Source of the DNA: Streptomyces qinglanensis
GTDB taxonomy: Bacteria; Actinomycetota; Actinomycetes; Streptomycetales; Streptomycetaceae
Length of the DNA: 64,000 nt
Assembly (NCBI RefSeq): GCF_900111245.1
Contig: NZ_FOGO01000003.1
Span: 310,001-374,000, forward strand
Reading direction: 5' to 3'
Shown: piece after piece, positions 1 through 8,768 of the stretch
How the letters are laid out: the number at the start of each line of letters is the position of its first letter
Numbering within the stretch: the stretch's first letter is position 1
Translations under genes and position numbers: made by a program
Notes under the pieces: model-generated
Databases searched by the model: none
What the model was told of the DNA's origin: nothing
The model's input: the letters and a program-made list of their open reading frames with translations, nothing else

Positions 1-11
1 CCTGGCGCCGG

Positions 12-557
12 GTGCGGGCTGCCGCGGGGACTGCGCTGCTGCTCGCCGCCGTCGCGGCGTGCGGCGGCGGGGGCGACGCGGACGGGAAGGATCCGGGCGC
101 GGGCGACTCCGCCGACTCGTCCGCCCCGGCCACCGGCGGCCATGAGGCCGGTGGAGGGACCCGGCGCTGTACCGCGTCGGAGCTGACGATGTCCCTGGAT
201 CCGGCGGAGGGCCCGGCGGGCAGCCGGTCCTTCGATCTGGCCCTGAAGAACACCACGGACACCGCCTGCACCCTCAAGGGCTATCCCCGGGTGTCGCTGA
301 CCGGCGAGGACGGCGCCGCGATCGGCAGCCCGGCCGCCCACACGGGCGGCACCGGCCGGACGGTGGCCGTGCAGCCCTCCACCCGGGCCCACGCGAAGCT
401 GCGCACCAAGAGCGAGGACGCCGCCGACGGCTCCTGCTGGGCGGAGCCGCGGTCCGTCGAGGTGCGTCCGCCCGGCTCCGACCGGGCGCTGACCGCCGAG
501 GTGGACGGACTGCGGGTGTGCGGCGGCCTGTTCACGGTGACCGCCCTGGAGTGGTGA
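12..557 (+). CDS. DUF4232-domain lipoprotein (start possibly upstream of window)
   Basis: This encodes a small exported lipoprotein of about 181 residues if the GTG at 12 is the start. A hydrophobic stretch ends in VAAC with Cys17, a lipobox, followed by a Gly/Asp/Ser-rich linker to about residue 50. The rest matches DUF4232, an extracytoplasmic beta-sandwich family common in Streptomyces. The domain runs from CTASELTMSL to the C-terminus and has four spaced cysteines that could form disulphides. The basic N-region expected of a signal peptide is short, so the true start may lie left of the window edge. The function of DUF4232 is not known. The family and export are well supported; the start is uncertain. 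Confidence 0.8.
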   Translation: MRAAAGTALLLAAVAACGGGGDADGKDPGAGDSADSSAPATGGHEAGGGTRRCTASELTMSLDPAEGPAGSRSFDLALKNTTDTACTLKGYPRVSLTGEDGAAIGSPAAHTGGTGRTVAVQPSTRAHAKLRTKSEDAADGSCWAEPRSVEVRPPGSDRALTAEVDGLRVCGGLFTVTALEW

Positions 558-655
558 AGCGCCCCGGCGGACCGCCGCCGGGCACCGCCGGGATCGGGGG
601 CACGCCGCGGGGCAGCGGCGCAGGTCCCGCCGCAGGTCCGGCCCCTCCCGCAGGC

Positions 656-661
656 TAGAGT
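656..661 (+). promoter_or_regulatory. Candidate -10 element for glutaminase gene
   Basis: TAGAGT matches the vegetative Streptomyces -10 pattern TANNNT and lies 95 bp upstream of the glutaminase ATG. I see no good TTGACN at the proper distance, so this is a tentative call. Confidence 0.35.
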
Positions 662-755
662 CTCCGACCGGGCCCGGCGTGCGCACCGGTGCCGCCCCAG
701 GCGGCGTGTGCCCGGTATCGGAGACGGCACACGACGCTCGGGAGAAGCGCGGACG

Positions 756-1667
756 ATGGACTACCAGGCGGTGCTCGAGGAGGTCGCGGCCACTGCGGCG
801 CCCCAGGTCGGCCGCGGGCAGCCGGCCGGGTACATCCCGGCGCTGGCCGGAGTGGACCTGGGCGGGTTCGGCATGGCGGTCGCCGACGTGGACGGGTCGG
901 TCACCGGGGTCGGCGACTGGCAGGTGCCCTTCTCGATACAGAGCGTCTCCAAGGCGTTCGGTCTGGCACTGGTGCTGGCCCGGGACGGCGAGAGCCTGTG
1001 GGGCCGGGTGGGCCGCGAGCCGTCCGGCACGGCCTTCAACTCCCTGGTGCAGTTGGAGTACGAGAACGGCATCCCGCGCAACCCCTTCATCAACGCGGGC
1101 GCGCTGGTGGTCACCGACCGGCTGCAGTCGCTCACCGGGGACGCCAGTACCTCGATGCTGGACTTCCTGTGCACGCAGAGCGGCAATCCGGCCGTCTCCT
1201 TCGATCCGCAGGTGGCCTCCTCCGAGTCCGAGCACGGGGACCGCAACGCCGCCCTGGCCTACCTCATGGCCAGCTACGGCAATCTGGACAACCCCGTACC
1301 GACGGTGCTGGACCACTACTTCTGGCAGTGCTCGATCAGCATGAGCTGCCGGGATCTGGCGCTGGCCGGCTCCTTCCTGGCCCGGCAGGGAGTGGGAACG
1401 GACGGCTCCCGGCTGCTCCCGGCCCGCGACGTCAAGCGGGTCAACGCGGTGATGCTCACCTGCGGGACCTACGACGCGGCGGGCGACTTCGCCTACCGGG
1501 TGGGACTGCCCGGCAAGAGCGGCGTCGGCGGCGGGATCCTGGCGGTGGTACCCGGCCGGTGCACACTCTGCGTCTGGAGTCCCGGCCTGGACCTGCGCGG
1601 CAACTCGGTGGCCGGCGTCGCGGCCCTGGACGCCTTCACCTCGCTGACCGGCTGGTCGGTGTTCTGA
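756..1667 (+). CDS. glsA: Glutaminase A
   Basis: This is a beta-lactamase-fold serine-dependent glutaminase that hydrolyses L-glutamine to L-glutamate and ammonia in the cytoplasm. The protein has 303 residues, the usual length. The catalytic S-x-x-K is seen as QSVSK (Ser63-Lys66), and the family block NPFINAGA is at about residues 110-117. An upstream in-frame GTG at 708 is possible, but the ATG at 756 has a GGAGAAG ribosome site at 741 and begins the conserved domain directly, so I chose it. The gene stands alone and ends just before the convergent phosphatase gene. Confidence 0.93.
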   Translation: MDYQAVLEEVAATAAPQVGRGQPAGYIPALAGVDLGGFGMAVADVDGSVTGVGDWQVPFSIQSVSKAFGLALVLARDGESLWGRVGREPSGTAFNSLVQLEYENGIPRNPFINAGALVVTDRLQSLTGDASTSMLDFLCTQSGNPAVSFDPQVASSESEHGDRNAALAYLMASYGNLDNPVPTVLDHYFWQCSISMSCRDLALAGSFLARQGVGTDGSRLLPARDVKRVNAVMLTCGTYDAAGDFAYRVGLPGKSGVGGGILAVVPGRCTLCVWSPGLDLRGNSVAGVAALDAFTSLTGWSVF

Positions 1668-1717
1668 TCCGGCGCCGCCGGGCAGGGCGCGGCGGTGTCC
1701 GGAAGGGTCCGGGGACC

Positions 1718-1750
1718 GCCCGGCCCGGCCTCTGCCGGGCAGGGCCGGGC
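1718..1750. terminator. GC-rich hairpin between convergent genes
   Basis: GCCCGGCCC (1718-1726) pairs with GGGCCGGGC (1742-1750). It lies directly between the convergent glutaminase and phosphatase stop codons and could terminate both. There is no U-tract, as is common in Streptomyces. Confidence 0.5.
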
Positions 1751-1751
1751 G

Positions 1752-4559
1752 TCACAGCTCCGCGTCGCCCCACTGGTCCAGCAGGTTCTCACCGGGCTCC
1801 CCGCCGGGTTCGTCCCCGCCGTCGTGCAGTGGCTGCTCGGTCCAGATGATCTTGCCGCGGCCGGTGTAGCGGGTGCCCCAGCGCCGCGCGAACCGGGCGA
1901 TGAGATAGAGCCCGCGGCCCCCTTCGTCCGTGATCGCCGCGCGGCGCAGATGCGGCGACGTGCTGCTCCCGTCGGCGACCTCGCAGATCACGCTGTTGCG
2001 GTCGTGCAGCAGCCGGAGGCGGATGGGCGGAGTGCCGTAGCGGATGGCGTTGGTGACCAGCTCGCTGACGATCAGCTCGGTGGTGAAGGCCAGCTCCTCC
2101 AGGCCCCAGTCGGCCAGCCGCTGGGCGCATGCGGCGCGGACGGGCGCGACGGCGGTCGGGTCGTCGGGCACCTCCCAGGTGGCGACCTGGTCCGGGGCCA
2201 GGGTGTGGGTGCGGGCCACCAGCAGCGCGATGTCGTCGCTGGGGTGTTCGGGCAGCAGAGCGCCGATCACGGCCCGGCAGGTCTCCTCGGGAGTCCGGTC
2301 GGCATGGGCGAGGGCGTCGCGCAGCAGTGCGAGGCCGGTGTCGGCGTCGCGCTCCCGGTTCGCCACGAGGCCGTCGGTGAAAAGCGCCAGCCGGCTGCCG
2401 GCGGGCAGGTCCAGTTCCGCCGTCTCGAACGGTATCCCGGCTCCCAGGCCCAGGGGCGGCGCGAGCGGGAGGTCGGGGAAGGTGACGGTGCCGTCCGGAT
2501 ACACGAGGGCGGGCCCGGGGTGACCGGCGCGCGCGGCGGTGGCCCGGCCGGAGGCCGGGTCGTAGACGGCGTAGAGGCACGTGGCCCCGGTGATGGCGGG
2601 GTCGTCGCCCTCCACGGCGCGCTCCTGGTCGATCCGGGCGACGAGTTCGTCCAGGTGGGAGAGGAGTTCCTCCGGGGGGAGGTCCAGGGAGGAGAAGTTG
2701 TGCACCGCGGTGCGCAGCCGTCCCATGGTCGCGGCCGCGTGCAGCCCGTGGCCGACCACGTCCCCCACCACCAGCGCCACCCGCGCACCGGGCAGCGGAA
2801 TGACGTCGAACCAGTCCCCGCCCACCCCGGCCCGCGCCGGCAGATAGCGGAACGCCACGTCCACGGCGGACAGTCCGGGCAGCTCGCGGGGCAGCAGGCT
2901 GCGCTGCAGGGTGACGGTCATGGCGTGCTCGCGGGTGTAGCGCCGCGCGTTGTCGATGCTCACGGCCGCCCGGGCGGTCAGCTCCTTGGCGAAGGACAGG
3001 TCGCTCTCGCCGAACGGCTCGCCCTCGGAGCGCCAGAAGTCGGCCACCCCCAGCACCACGCCGCGCGCCTGGAGCGGCACCGAGAGCAGGGAGTGGATGC
3101 CGTACGCGAGGACGCGCCGGGCGCGTTCGGGGTCCTGGGCGCGCCAGCCGCGGGAGGCGGCCAGGTCGGGCTCCAGCACCGGCCGCCCGCTGGTCGCGAC
3201 GGCGGCGACGGGGTTGGTGGGCGCGAACCGGATCAGCTCGCCCTCCGGATAGAGGGGAGGGTCGTCGCGGATGCCGCGGACCGCGGTGCGGCGCATCTCG
3301 GTACCGGCCTCGCCCGGCTCCTCTCCGCGCAGCACCGGGTCCAGCAGTTCGACGGTGACGAAGTCGGCGAACCGGGGCACGGTGACCTCGGCGAGTTCCT
3401 CGGCGGTACGCGCCACATCCAGGGTGGTCCCGATCCCGACCCCGGCGTCGTACAGCAGTTGCAGCCGCTCCCTGGCCACCTCGGCGCGGCCCGCGAGCGC
3501 CTGGAGCTCCGTGGTGTCGCGCAGGGTGGCCACGCTGTGGGTCGCTCCCCCGCTCTGGTCGACGGACCGCACGTTGACGGCCAGCAGCCGGTCCCCGGCC
3601 AGATGCACCTCGTCGGTGGTCGGTTCGCCGGAGGCCAGCAGGTCCGCTGTGCCGGGCGCCAGACCGAGGTCGGTGACCGCTCGCCGCTCCGCGTCCTCGG
3701 GCAGGTCCAGCAGCCGCCGCGCCTCGTCGTTGGCCAGCAGCAGCCGTCCGCTGTCGTCGATGATGAGCACCCCTTCGCGCACCGCGTGCAGCACCGCGTC
3801 GTGGTGCTCGTACATCCGTGTCATCTCGACGGGACCGAGTCCCCGGGTCTGGCGGCGCAGCCGTCGGCTCACCAGCGCGGAGCCGCCCATGGCCAGGACG
3901 AGCACCCCGGCGGCTGTGCCGAACAGCAGCGGCAGTTGCTCCTGGGCCTCCTGGTTGACGTTTTCGAGGGTGATCTCCGGGGCGACGACGCCGGCGACGG
4001 TGCCGTCCGCGCGGAAGACGGGCACGGCGGCGTACACCGAGAGTCCCAGCGGGTCGGTGACCGTGTGGGTGAAGGACTCGCCTCTGAGCGCCTTCTTGTA
4101 GGGCCCGACGAAGCGCTTTCCGATCCGGTCGGGGTACCGGTGGGTGAGGCGGATGCCGTCGGTGGTGGCCACGACGATGTTGTCGACGCCGGTCCGCTTC
4201 CGGGCGGCCTCGGCGCGGGGCTGGAGAACCGCGGTCGGGTCGGAGCTGTCCAGGGCCTCCGCCGTCCCCGGAGCGTTCGCGAACCCCTCGCCGGCGGCGA
4301 GTACCTCGTCGCGGGTGCCTTCGATGCTCTGGCGGCGGGACTGCAGTACGAGGCCCGCCATCGTCACGGCGACGAGGACGAGCACCAGCACCAGTTGCAG
4401 CAGCAGGACCTGGCCCGCGACGGTGTGCACGCTCAGCAGGGAGCGTGCCTGCCGCCCCCACGACAGGGAGGGCTTCCGGGACGCGTCACCGGCACGCTCG
4501 GGCCCGGTAGGCGGCGCGCTGCGGCTCCTCGCACGCCGGAGCCGGTCCCATGTGGCCAT
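1752..4559 (-). CDS. Membrane sensor SpoIIE-type PP2C phosphatase (Cache-PAS-GAF-SpoIIE-HATPase)
   Basis: This is a large (935 aa) signalling protein of the Streptomyces class that joins a PP2C phosphatase to a serine kinase-like ATPase, usually acting on anti-sigma-antagonist partners. In order it shows a membrane segment (about residues 47-73), an extracytoplasmic single-Cache-like region, a second membrane segment (about 209-231), a PAS domain (about 250-360), a GAF domain (about 370-540), a SpoIIE domain (about 570-760; motifs GGDWFDV, VVGDVVGHG, FTDGL and DDIALLV), and an RsbW-like HATPase (about 795-910; SELVTNAIRYG and GRGLYLI). The ATG at 4559 begins MATWDRLRR; an upstream in-frame start at 4682 adds only an unconserved basic stretch. 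No Shine-Dalgarno is visible, so the mRNA may be leaderless. The domain calls are firm; the ligand and partner are unknown. Confidence 0.92.
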   Translation of the reverse strand: MATWDRLRRARSRSAPPTGPERAGDASRKPSLSWGRQARSLLSVHTVAGQVLLLQLVLVLVLVAVTMAGLVLQSRRQSIEGTRDEVLAAGEGFANAPGTAEALDSSDPTAVLQPRAEAARKRTGVDNIVVATTDGIRLTHRYPDRIGKRFVGPYKKALRGESFTHTVTDPLGLSVYAAVPVFRADGTVAGVVAPEITLENVNQEAQEQLPLLFGTAAGVLVLAMGGSALVSRRLRRQTRGLGPVEMTRMYEHHDAVLHAVREGVLIIDDSGRLLLANDEARRLLDLPEDAERRAVTDLGLAPGTADLLASGEPTTDEVHLAGDRLLAVNVRSVDQSGGATHSVATLRDTTELQALAGRAEVARERLQLLYDAGVGIGTTLDVARTAEELAEVTVPRFADFVTVELLDPVLRGEEPGEAGTEMRRTAVRGIRDDPPLYPEGELIRFAPTNPVAAVATSGRPVLEPDLAASRGWRAQDPERARRVLAYGIHSLLSVPLQARGVVLGVADFWRSEGEPFGESDLSFAKELTARAAVSIDNARRYTREHAMTVTLQRSLLPRELPGLSAVDVAFRYLPARAGVGGDWFDVIPLPGARVALVVGDVVGHGLHAAATMGRLRTAVHNFSSLDLPPEELLSHLDELVARIDQERAVEGDDPAITGATCLYAVYDPASGRATAARAGHPGPALVYPDGTVTFPDLPLAPPLGLGAGIPFETAELDLPAGSRLALFTDGLVANRERDADTGLALLRDALAHADRTPEETCRAVIGALLPEHPSDDIALLVARTHTLAPDQVATWEVPDDPTAVAPVRAACAQRLADWGLEELAFTTELIVSELVTNAIRYGTPPIRLRLLHDRNSVICEVADGSSTSPHLRRAAITDEGGRGLYLIARFARRWGTRYTGRGKIIWTEQPLHDGGDEPGGEPGENLLDQWGDAEL

Positions 4560-4907
4560 ATTTTGAGTATTGTCGTTCGATGAGGGTTGCTCAATCCGCG
4601 GCTCGGCGGCTCGCCACGGGGGCCGGCGGCAGCGGGAGCGGGGGCACCCGCGTACCACCGGCCGGAACGCAGTAGTGCTCACGCGTCAGCCGGGGAGCGC
4701 GGACCGTCGCCGCTGGCCTGATCGGGTGATGCGGGGTTCCGGACTCCGCCGCCCCGGTCCTGCTCGGGCCGGGACGGTCGCCACGTCGGCCCCGGAGAAC
4801 GGAGCCTCCCCCCGTTCGGGAACGAACCCGGCCGGGCGCGAGCGATGATTCCGCCCCGCCCGGGCGGTCCATCCCACCGACAGCCGCCGCACCCCTTCGG
4901 AGGAACC

Positions 4908-5738
4908 ATGGACTCCCGCTCGGACGACACCGCCGGCGCCCGCACCCTGGAGGTGCCCGGCGCGCGTCTGCACTACGAGGTACGCGGCGACGGCCCGCTC
5001 CTCGTCCTGGTCGGCGCCCCGATGGACGCCGCCGCTTTCGCCCCGCTGGCCGACCTGCTCGCCGCGGACCACACCGTGCTCACCACCGATCCGCGTGGCA
5101 TCAACCGCAGCGGGCTCGACGACCCCGCCCAGGACTCCACCCCGGAACTGCGCGCCGACGACCTCGCCCGGCTCGTCGAGGCACTCGGCCGCGGCCCGGC
5201 TGCGGTGCTGGGCTCCAGCGGCGGCGCCGTCAGCGCACTGGCCCTGGCCCAGCACCACCCCGGGGCCGTGCACACCGTCGTCGCCCACGAACCTCCGCTG
5301 ATCGAACTGCTGGAGGACCGCGAGGAGCTGCGGAGGGGCACCGAGGAGACCGTCAGCGCCTATCTCGGCGGTGATGTGACGGGCGCGTGGCGGATGTTCT
5401 TCGCCAACGCCGGAATCGCCCTCCCCGAACCGGTGATCGAGGAGATGTTCGGCGGCGAGCGCGATCCGCGGCAGGTGGCGGACGAACGCCGCTGGTTCGC
5501 GCACGAGATGCGGGCCTCCAGCTACTGGCAACCGGACCTCGCGGCGCTGCGCTCCGCCGCCCGGATCGTGGTGGGGGTGGGCGAGGACTCCGCCGGACAG
5601 CTGTGCGACCGGACCTCGCTCGCGCTGGCCGAGGCGCTGGGCGCGGAGCGGACCGTCTTCCCCGGCGACCACACCGGGTTCGTCGAGGACCCCGGCGCCT
5701 TCGCCGCGCGGCTGCGCTCGGTCGTCTCCGCGCGCTGA
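4908..5738 (+). CDS. Alpha/beta hydrolase
   Basis: This is a 276-residue cytoplasmic alpha/beta-fold hydrolase. The nucleophile elbow GSSGG (about 102-106, Ser104), the oxyanion region LVLVGAPMD and a late GDHTGF histidine motif are visible. The start is ATG 4908 with a GGAGGA site at 4899; a longer reading from 4845 lacks a ribosome site. It resembles the hydrolases of Streptomyces annotated as esterases or chloroperoxidase-like enzymes, but the substrate cannot be told. It stands alone and is followed by a terminator hairpin. Confidence 0.88.
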   Translation: MDSRSDDTAGARTLEVPGARLHYEVRGDGPLLVLVGAPMDAAAFAPLADLLAADHTVLTTDPRGINRSGLDDPAQDSTPELRADDLARLVEALGRGPAAVLGSSGGAVSALALAQHHPGAVHTVVAHEPPLIELLEDREELRRGTEETVSAYLGGDVTGAWRMFFANAGIALPEPVIEEMFGGERDPRQVADERRWFAHEMRASSYWQPDLAALRSAARIVVGVGEDSAGQLCDRTSLALAEALGAERTVFPGDHTGFVEDPGAFAARLRSVVSAR

Positions 5739-5753
5739 CCACCCGGACCCGCG

Positions 5754-5796
5754 CCGCACGTGCCGGGCAGCCCGACGGCCCGCCCGGCAGGTGCGG
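5754..5796. terminator. Hairpin between convergent hydrolase and CBS genes
   Basis: A 15-bp stem (5754-5768 with 5782-5796, one mismatch) lies between two convergent stop codons. The position and stability suggest a bidirectional terminator. Confidence 0.65.
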
Positions 5797-5822
5797 GGCG
5801 GACCGCCGTGGGGCGCGCGGCG

Positions 5823-6251
5823 TCAGGCGTAGACCTGTTCCACGAACCCCGCGAGCTGCTTGTCGTTCAGGTGGTGCCGGCCCAGATCGGTCTCGCTGAT
5901 CACTCCGACCACGCGCTTGTTCCCGTCGATGACGGGCAGGCGCCGGATCTGGTGGGTCTCCATCTCCCGGAGGACCTCGCTCAGGTCCGCCTCGGCGCTG
6001 ATCCAGCGCGGAGTGCCCTCGCACAGCTCTCCCGCCGTCACCCGCGAGGGATCGCGTCCTGCCGCGATGCAGCGGATGACGATGTCGCGGTCGGTGATGA
6101 TGCCGCACATCCGCTCATTGGGGTCGTTGGGATCACTCACGGGCAAGGCACCCACGTCCATCTCGCGCATCAACTGGGCGGCCCGGTCCAGGGTCTCGGT
6201 GGCGGGCACCCACCGCACGCCGGGGTGCATGATGTCGGCTGCCGTGGTCAT
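5823..6251 (-). CDS. CBS-pair domain protein
   Basis: This 142-residue protein is made almost entirely of two CBS domains (IMHPGVRWV...ALPVSD and AELCEGTPRW...RRLPVIDGNKRVVGVIS), which form a Bateman module that binds adenosyl ligands such as AMP or SAM. No catalytic domain is attached, so it is probably a stand-alone energy or redox sensor. The ATG at 6251 has a strong AGGAGG site 5-6 nt upstream; a longer frame to 6302 is not needed. Proteins of this type are numerous in Streptomyces and their partners are mostly unknown. Confidence 0.92.
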   Translation of the reverse strand: MTTAADIMHPGVRWVPATETLDRAAQLMREMDVGALPVSDPNDPNERMCGIITDRDIVIRCIAAGRDPSRVTAGELCEGTPRWISAEADLSEVLREMETHQIRRLPVIDGNKRVVGVISETDLGRHHLNDKQLAGFVEQVYA

Positions 6252-6377
6252 GGCATCCTCCTGTCGCCGCGGTCCAGCATTCTGTTCCGCCCCCTGGTCC
6301 ATCGTGGTAGCCCTGCCCGGTTTACGCCATTCGGGGCCGCGGCCCCGGGCACCCCGGCGCCGACGGGCCCGCGCGAC

Positions 6378-6974
6378 TCACTCGGCGGAGGCCGGGCGCC
6401 CCGGGGCGCCGGCCCGCAGCCCGTCCATCACCAGATCGAGGAGCCGGTCGGCGCGCGCCTGCCAGTCGTGCTCCGGATCGATCTGCCACAGCCCCGCGAT
6501 GGCCAGGAGGAAGTCCTCCGGAGTCATCCCGGGGCGGATCGTTCCAGCGCGTTCATTGGCCTCCAGCAGGGTTCCCACGGCCTGCATCAGCGGACCGTGC
6601 CCGAGCCCGGCGAGCGTGCCGCAGGCGCTGGTGGCCGCCCGCAGCGCGTCCGCGAGACCCGCCTTGGCCAGCGAGTACCGGGCGAGCCGGTCCATCCACT
6701 CGCGCAGCGCCCGGTCCGGCGGCCGGGTGCGGAGCAACTGCTCGGCCGTCTCGGCCACCTGCTGCACCTCGTACCGGTAGACCTCCAGGACCAGGGCCTC
6801 GCGGCTGGGGAAGTTGCGGTAGAGGGTGCCCTGGCCGACCCCCGCCTTCTTCGCGATGGTGCTCAGCGGCGCGTCGGCGGCGCGGGTCAGCTCCGCGAGC
6901 GCCACCTCCAGGATGCGTTCGCGGTTGCGCTGCGCGTCCGAGCGCAGCGCGGTGCCGGGTTTGTGGTGCCGCAC
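6378..6974 (-). CDS. TetR-family transcriptional repressor
   Basis: This is a 198-residue TetR/AcrR regulator. The N-terminal helix-turn-helix is clear (RERILEVALAEL and STIAKKAGVGQGTLYRNF, about residues 18-57), and the rest is a helical ligand-binding domain. It starts at GTG 6974, with a GGAGG site upstream. It is transcribed divergently from the molybdenum hydroxylase operon and is its likely regulator: a CGGACA/TGTCCG palindrome sits inside the operon promoter. The inducer is unknown; an aldehyde or aromatic substrate of the hydroxylase is plausible (inference). Confidence 0.92.
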   Translation of the reverse strand: MRHHKPGTALRSDAQRNRERILEVALAELTRAADAPLSTIAKKAGVGQGTLYRNFPSREALVLEVYRYEVQQVAETAEQLLRTRPPDRALREWMDRLARYSLAKAGLADALRAATSACGTLAGLGHGPLMQAVGTLLEANERAGTIRPGMTPEDFLLAIAGLWQIDPEHDWQARADRLLDLVMDGLRAGAPGRPASAE

Positions 6975-7035
6975 TCGTCCTCCTCACTTCCGACCCGGCG
7001 CGGAACTGCGGTGCGCAGTGGCGATACGCGGGCTC

Positions 7036-7064
7036 TTGCGAACCGGACAACTGTCCGCTACGTT
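7036..7064 (+). promoter_or_regulatory. Promoter of hydroxylase operon with operator in the spacer
   Basis: TTGCGA (7036-7041) and TACGTT (7059-7064) are separated by exactly 17 bp. The spacer holds a palindrome, CGGACA-AC-TGTCCG (7044-7057). This arrangement fits steric repression by the divergent TetR protein. A further TGTCCGC half-site occurs near 7087. Confidence 0.6.
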
Positions 7065-7206
7065 CATGACGCATGGAGTGGACTGCTGTCCGCTTTCTCC
7101 AACCCACCATAGCGTCGGATCCCCGGGCGGCGGATGCACCGTCCGCCCCAGCCTCTCCGCCCGCGCGCCGATCCTCCTCGTACCGCACTCGCTAAGGAAG
7201 CTGTTC

Positions 7207-7779
7207 ATGGCTCCAGCCACCGCCAGCGCAATCACCTTGAAGATCAACGGAGAGCACCACACCCTGACCGTCGACAACCGCACCACCCTGCTCGACGCGC
7301 TGCGCGAGCGCCTCGGCCTGACCGGTTCGAAGAAGGGCTGCGACCAGGGGCAGTGCGGCGCCTGCACCGTCCTGGTCGACGGCCGCCGGACCGTGGCCTG
7401 CCTGCAACTGGCCGTCGCGGCCGAGGGGCGCGCCGTCACCACCATCGAAGGCGTCGCGGACGGCGAGCAGCTCCACCCGGTCCAGCAGGCGTTCCTCGAC
7501 CTCGACGGATACCAGTGCGGCTACTGCACCCCGGGGCAGATCTGCTCCGCCCTCGGCGTGCTCGACGAACACGCGGCGGGCTGGCCCAGCGCCGCGACCG
7601 GCGACGTCCGGCCCGAAGCGGGACCGCCGCCGCTGACCCCCGAGGAGATACGGGAGCGGATGAGCGGCAACCTGTGCCGCTGCGGCGCGTACGTGTCGAT
7701 CGTCCAGGCGGTCTCGCAGGCCGCAGCGGACCCGGCCCGCCCCGCAACCGGCACGGACCCGAAGGAGCCCGCCGCGTGA
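7207..7779 (+). CDS. Molybdenum hydroxylase, 2Fe-2S subunit
   Basis: This is the small electron-transfer subunit (190 aa) of a xanthine-oxidase-family hydroxylase. The plant-type ferredoxin cluster is seen in GCDQGQCGACTVLVDG (about residues 47-62), and the C-terminal four-helix cluster in YQCGYCTPGQ and GNLCRCG. It resembles the PaoA/YagT group of aldehyde oxidoreductases, but it lacks an obvious Tat signal, so the complex is probably cytoplasmic. The start is ATG 7207; the long in-frame extension upstream covers the promoter and is not coding. It is the first gene of a three-gene operon and overlaps the next gene by 4 bp. Confidence 0.92.
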   Translation: MAPATASAITLKINGEHHTLTVDNRTTLLDALRERLGLTGSKKGCDQGQCGACTVLVDGRRTVACLQLAVAAEGRAVTTIEGVADGEQLHPVQQAFLDLDGYQCGYCTPGQICSALGVLDEHAAGWPSAATGDVRPEAGPPPLTPEEIRERMSGNLCRCGAYVSIVQAVSQAAADPARPATGTDPKEPAA

Positions 7780-8768
7780 AGGAGTTCAGCTACCAGCGCG
7801 CCACCGACGTCGAGGGGGCCGTCGCCCTGCTGGACGCCGACCCGGACGCGCGCTACCTGGGCGGGGGCACCAATCTGGTCGACCTGATGAAGACCGGGGT
7901 CGAACGGCCCGGACGGCTCGTCGACGTCCGGGAGCTGCCCCTGGACCGCATCGAGCCGACCGCCGAGGGCGGACTGCGGATCGGCGCCACGGTCACCAAC
8001 AGCGACCTGGCCGCCCACCCGGAGGTCCGGAGCCGCTACCCGGCCCTGGCGGAGGCCGTACTGGCCGGGGCCTCGGGCCAACTGCGCAACATGGCCACCG
8101 TCGGCGGCAACCTCCTGCAGCGCACCCGCTGCCCCTACTTCACCGACACCTCCCTCCCCTGCAACAAGCGCACCCCGGGCAGCGGATGCTCGGCGGCCAC
8201 CGGGGAGCACCGCAACGGCGCCGTCCTCGGCGCCTCGGCGCACTGCGTGGCCGTCCATCCGTCCGACATGGGCGTCGCGCTGGCCGCGTTCGACGCCGTC
8301 GTCTCCTTCGAGACCGCCGAGGGAAGCGGCGAGCTGCCGCTGGCCGACTTCTACCTGCCCGTCGGGGACACTCCGCACCGGGAGACCGCGCTGCCGCAGG
8401 GAGCGCTCATCACGGCCGTCACGCTGCCGCCCGCACCGGTGGCCGCCCGCTCCCGCTACCGCAAGGTGCGGGAACGCGCCTCGTACGCCTTCGCCATCGG
8501 CTCGGCCGCCGGGGCGCTCGACGTGGCCGACGGCACGGTGCGCGACGTCCGGCTGGCCTTCGGCGCCGTCGCCTCCCACCCGTGGCGGGCCAGGGCCGCC
8601 GAGCGGATGCTGCTCGGGCAGCCGGCCGGGGAAGCGGCGTTCGCGGCGGCGGCCGACGCCGAACTGGCCGCGGCGCAGGTGCTGGAGCAGAACGCCTACA
8701 AACTGCCGCTGCTGCGCAACCTCGTCGTCTCCCTGCTCACCGAACTGGCCGAGGAGGCCGCCCGATGA
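7776..8768 (+). CDS. Molybdenum hydroxylase, FAD-binding subunit
   Basis: This 330-residue medium subunit carries the PCMH-type FAD domain (YLGGGTNLVDLMK, about 27-39) and a CO-dehydrogenase flavoprotein C-terminal domain. The segment around residues 115-150 contains QRTRCPYF, LPCNKR and GSGCSA, a cysteine insertion like that which binds a 4Fe-4S cluster in PaoB/YagS and 4-hydroxybenzoyl-CoA reductase. Electrons would pass between the molybdenum, Fe-S and FAD centres. It starts at GTG 7776, overlapping the upstream TGA (GTGA) with GAAGGAG at 7761, which indicates translational coupling. Confidence 0.92.
   Translation: MKEFSYQRATDVEGAVALLDADPDARYLGGGTNLVDLMKTGVERPGRLVDVRELPLDRIEPTAEGGLRIGATVTNSDLAAHPEVRSRYPALAEAVLAGASGQLRNMATVGGNLLQRTRCPYFTDTSLPCNKRTPGSGCSAATGEHRNGAVLGASAHCVAVHPSDMGVALAAFDAVVSFETAEGSGELPLADFYLPVGDTPHRETALPQGALITAVTLPPAPVAARSRYRKVRERASYAFAIGSAAGALDVADGTVRDVRLAFGAVASHPWRARAAERMLLGQPAGEAAFAAAADAELAAAQVLEQNAYKLPLLRNLVVSLLTELAEEAAR

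Noticed and set aside
1695..4583. Very long plus-strand open frame (962 codons) over the phosphatase gene
   Set aside because: It is the antisense shadow of the SpoIIE-type gene, whose domains are unmistakable. The shadow protein is Gly/Val/Gln-rich and matches no family.
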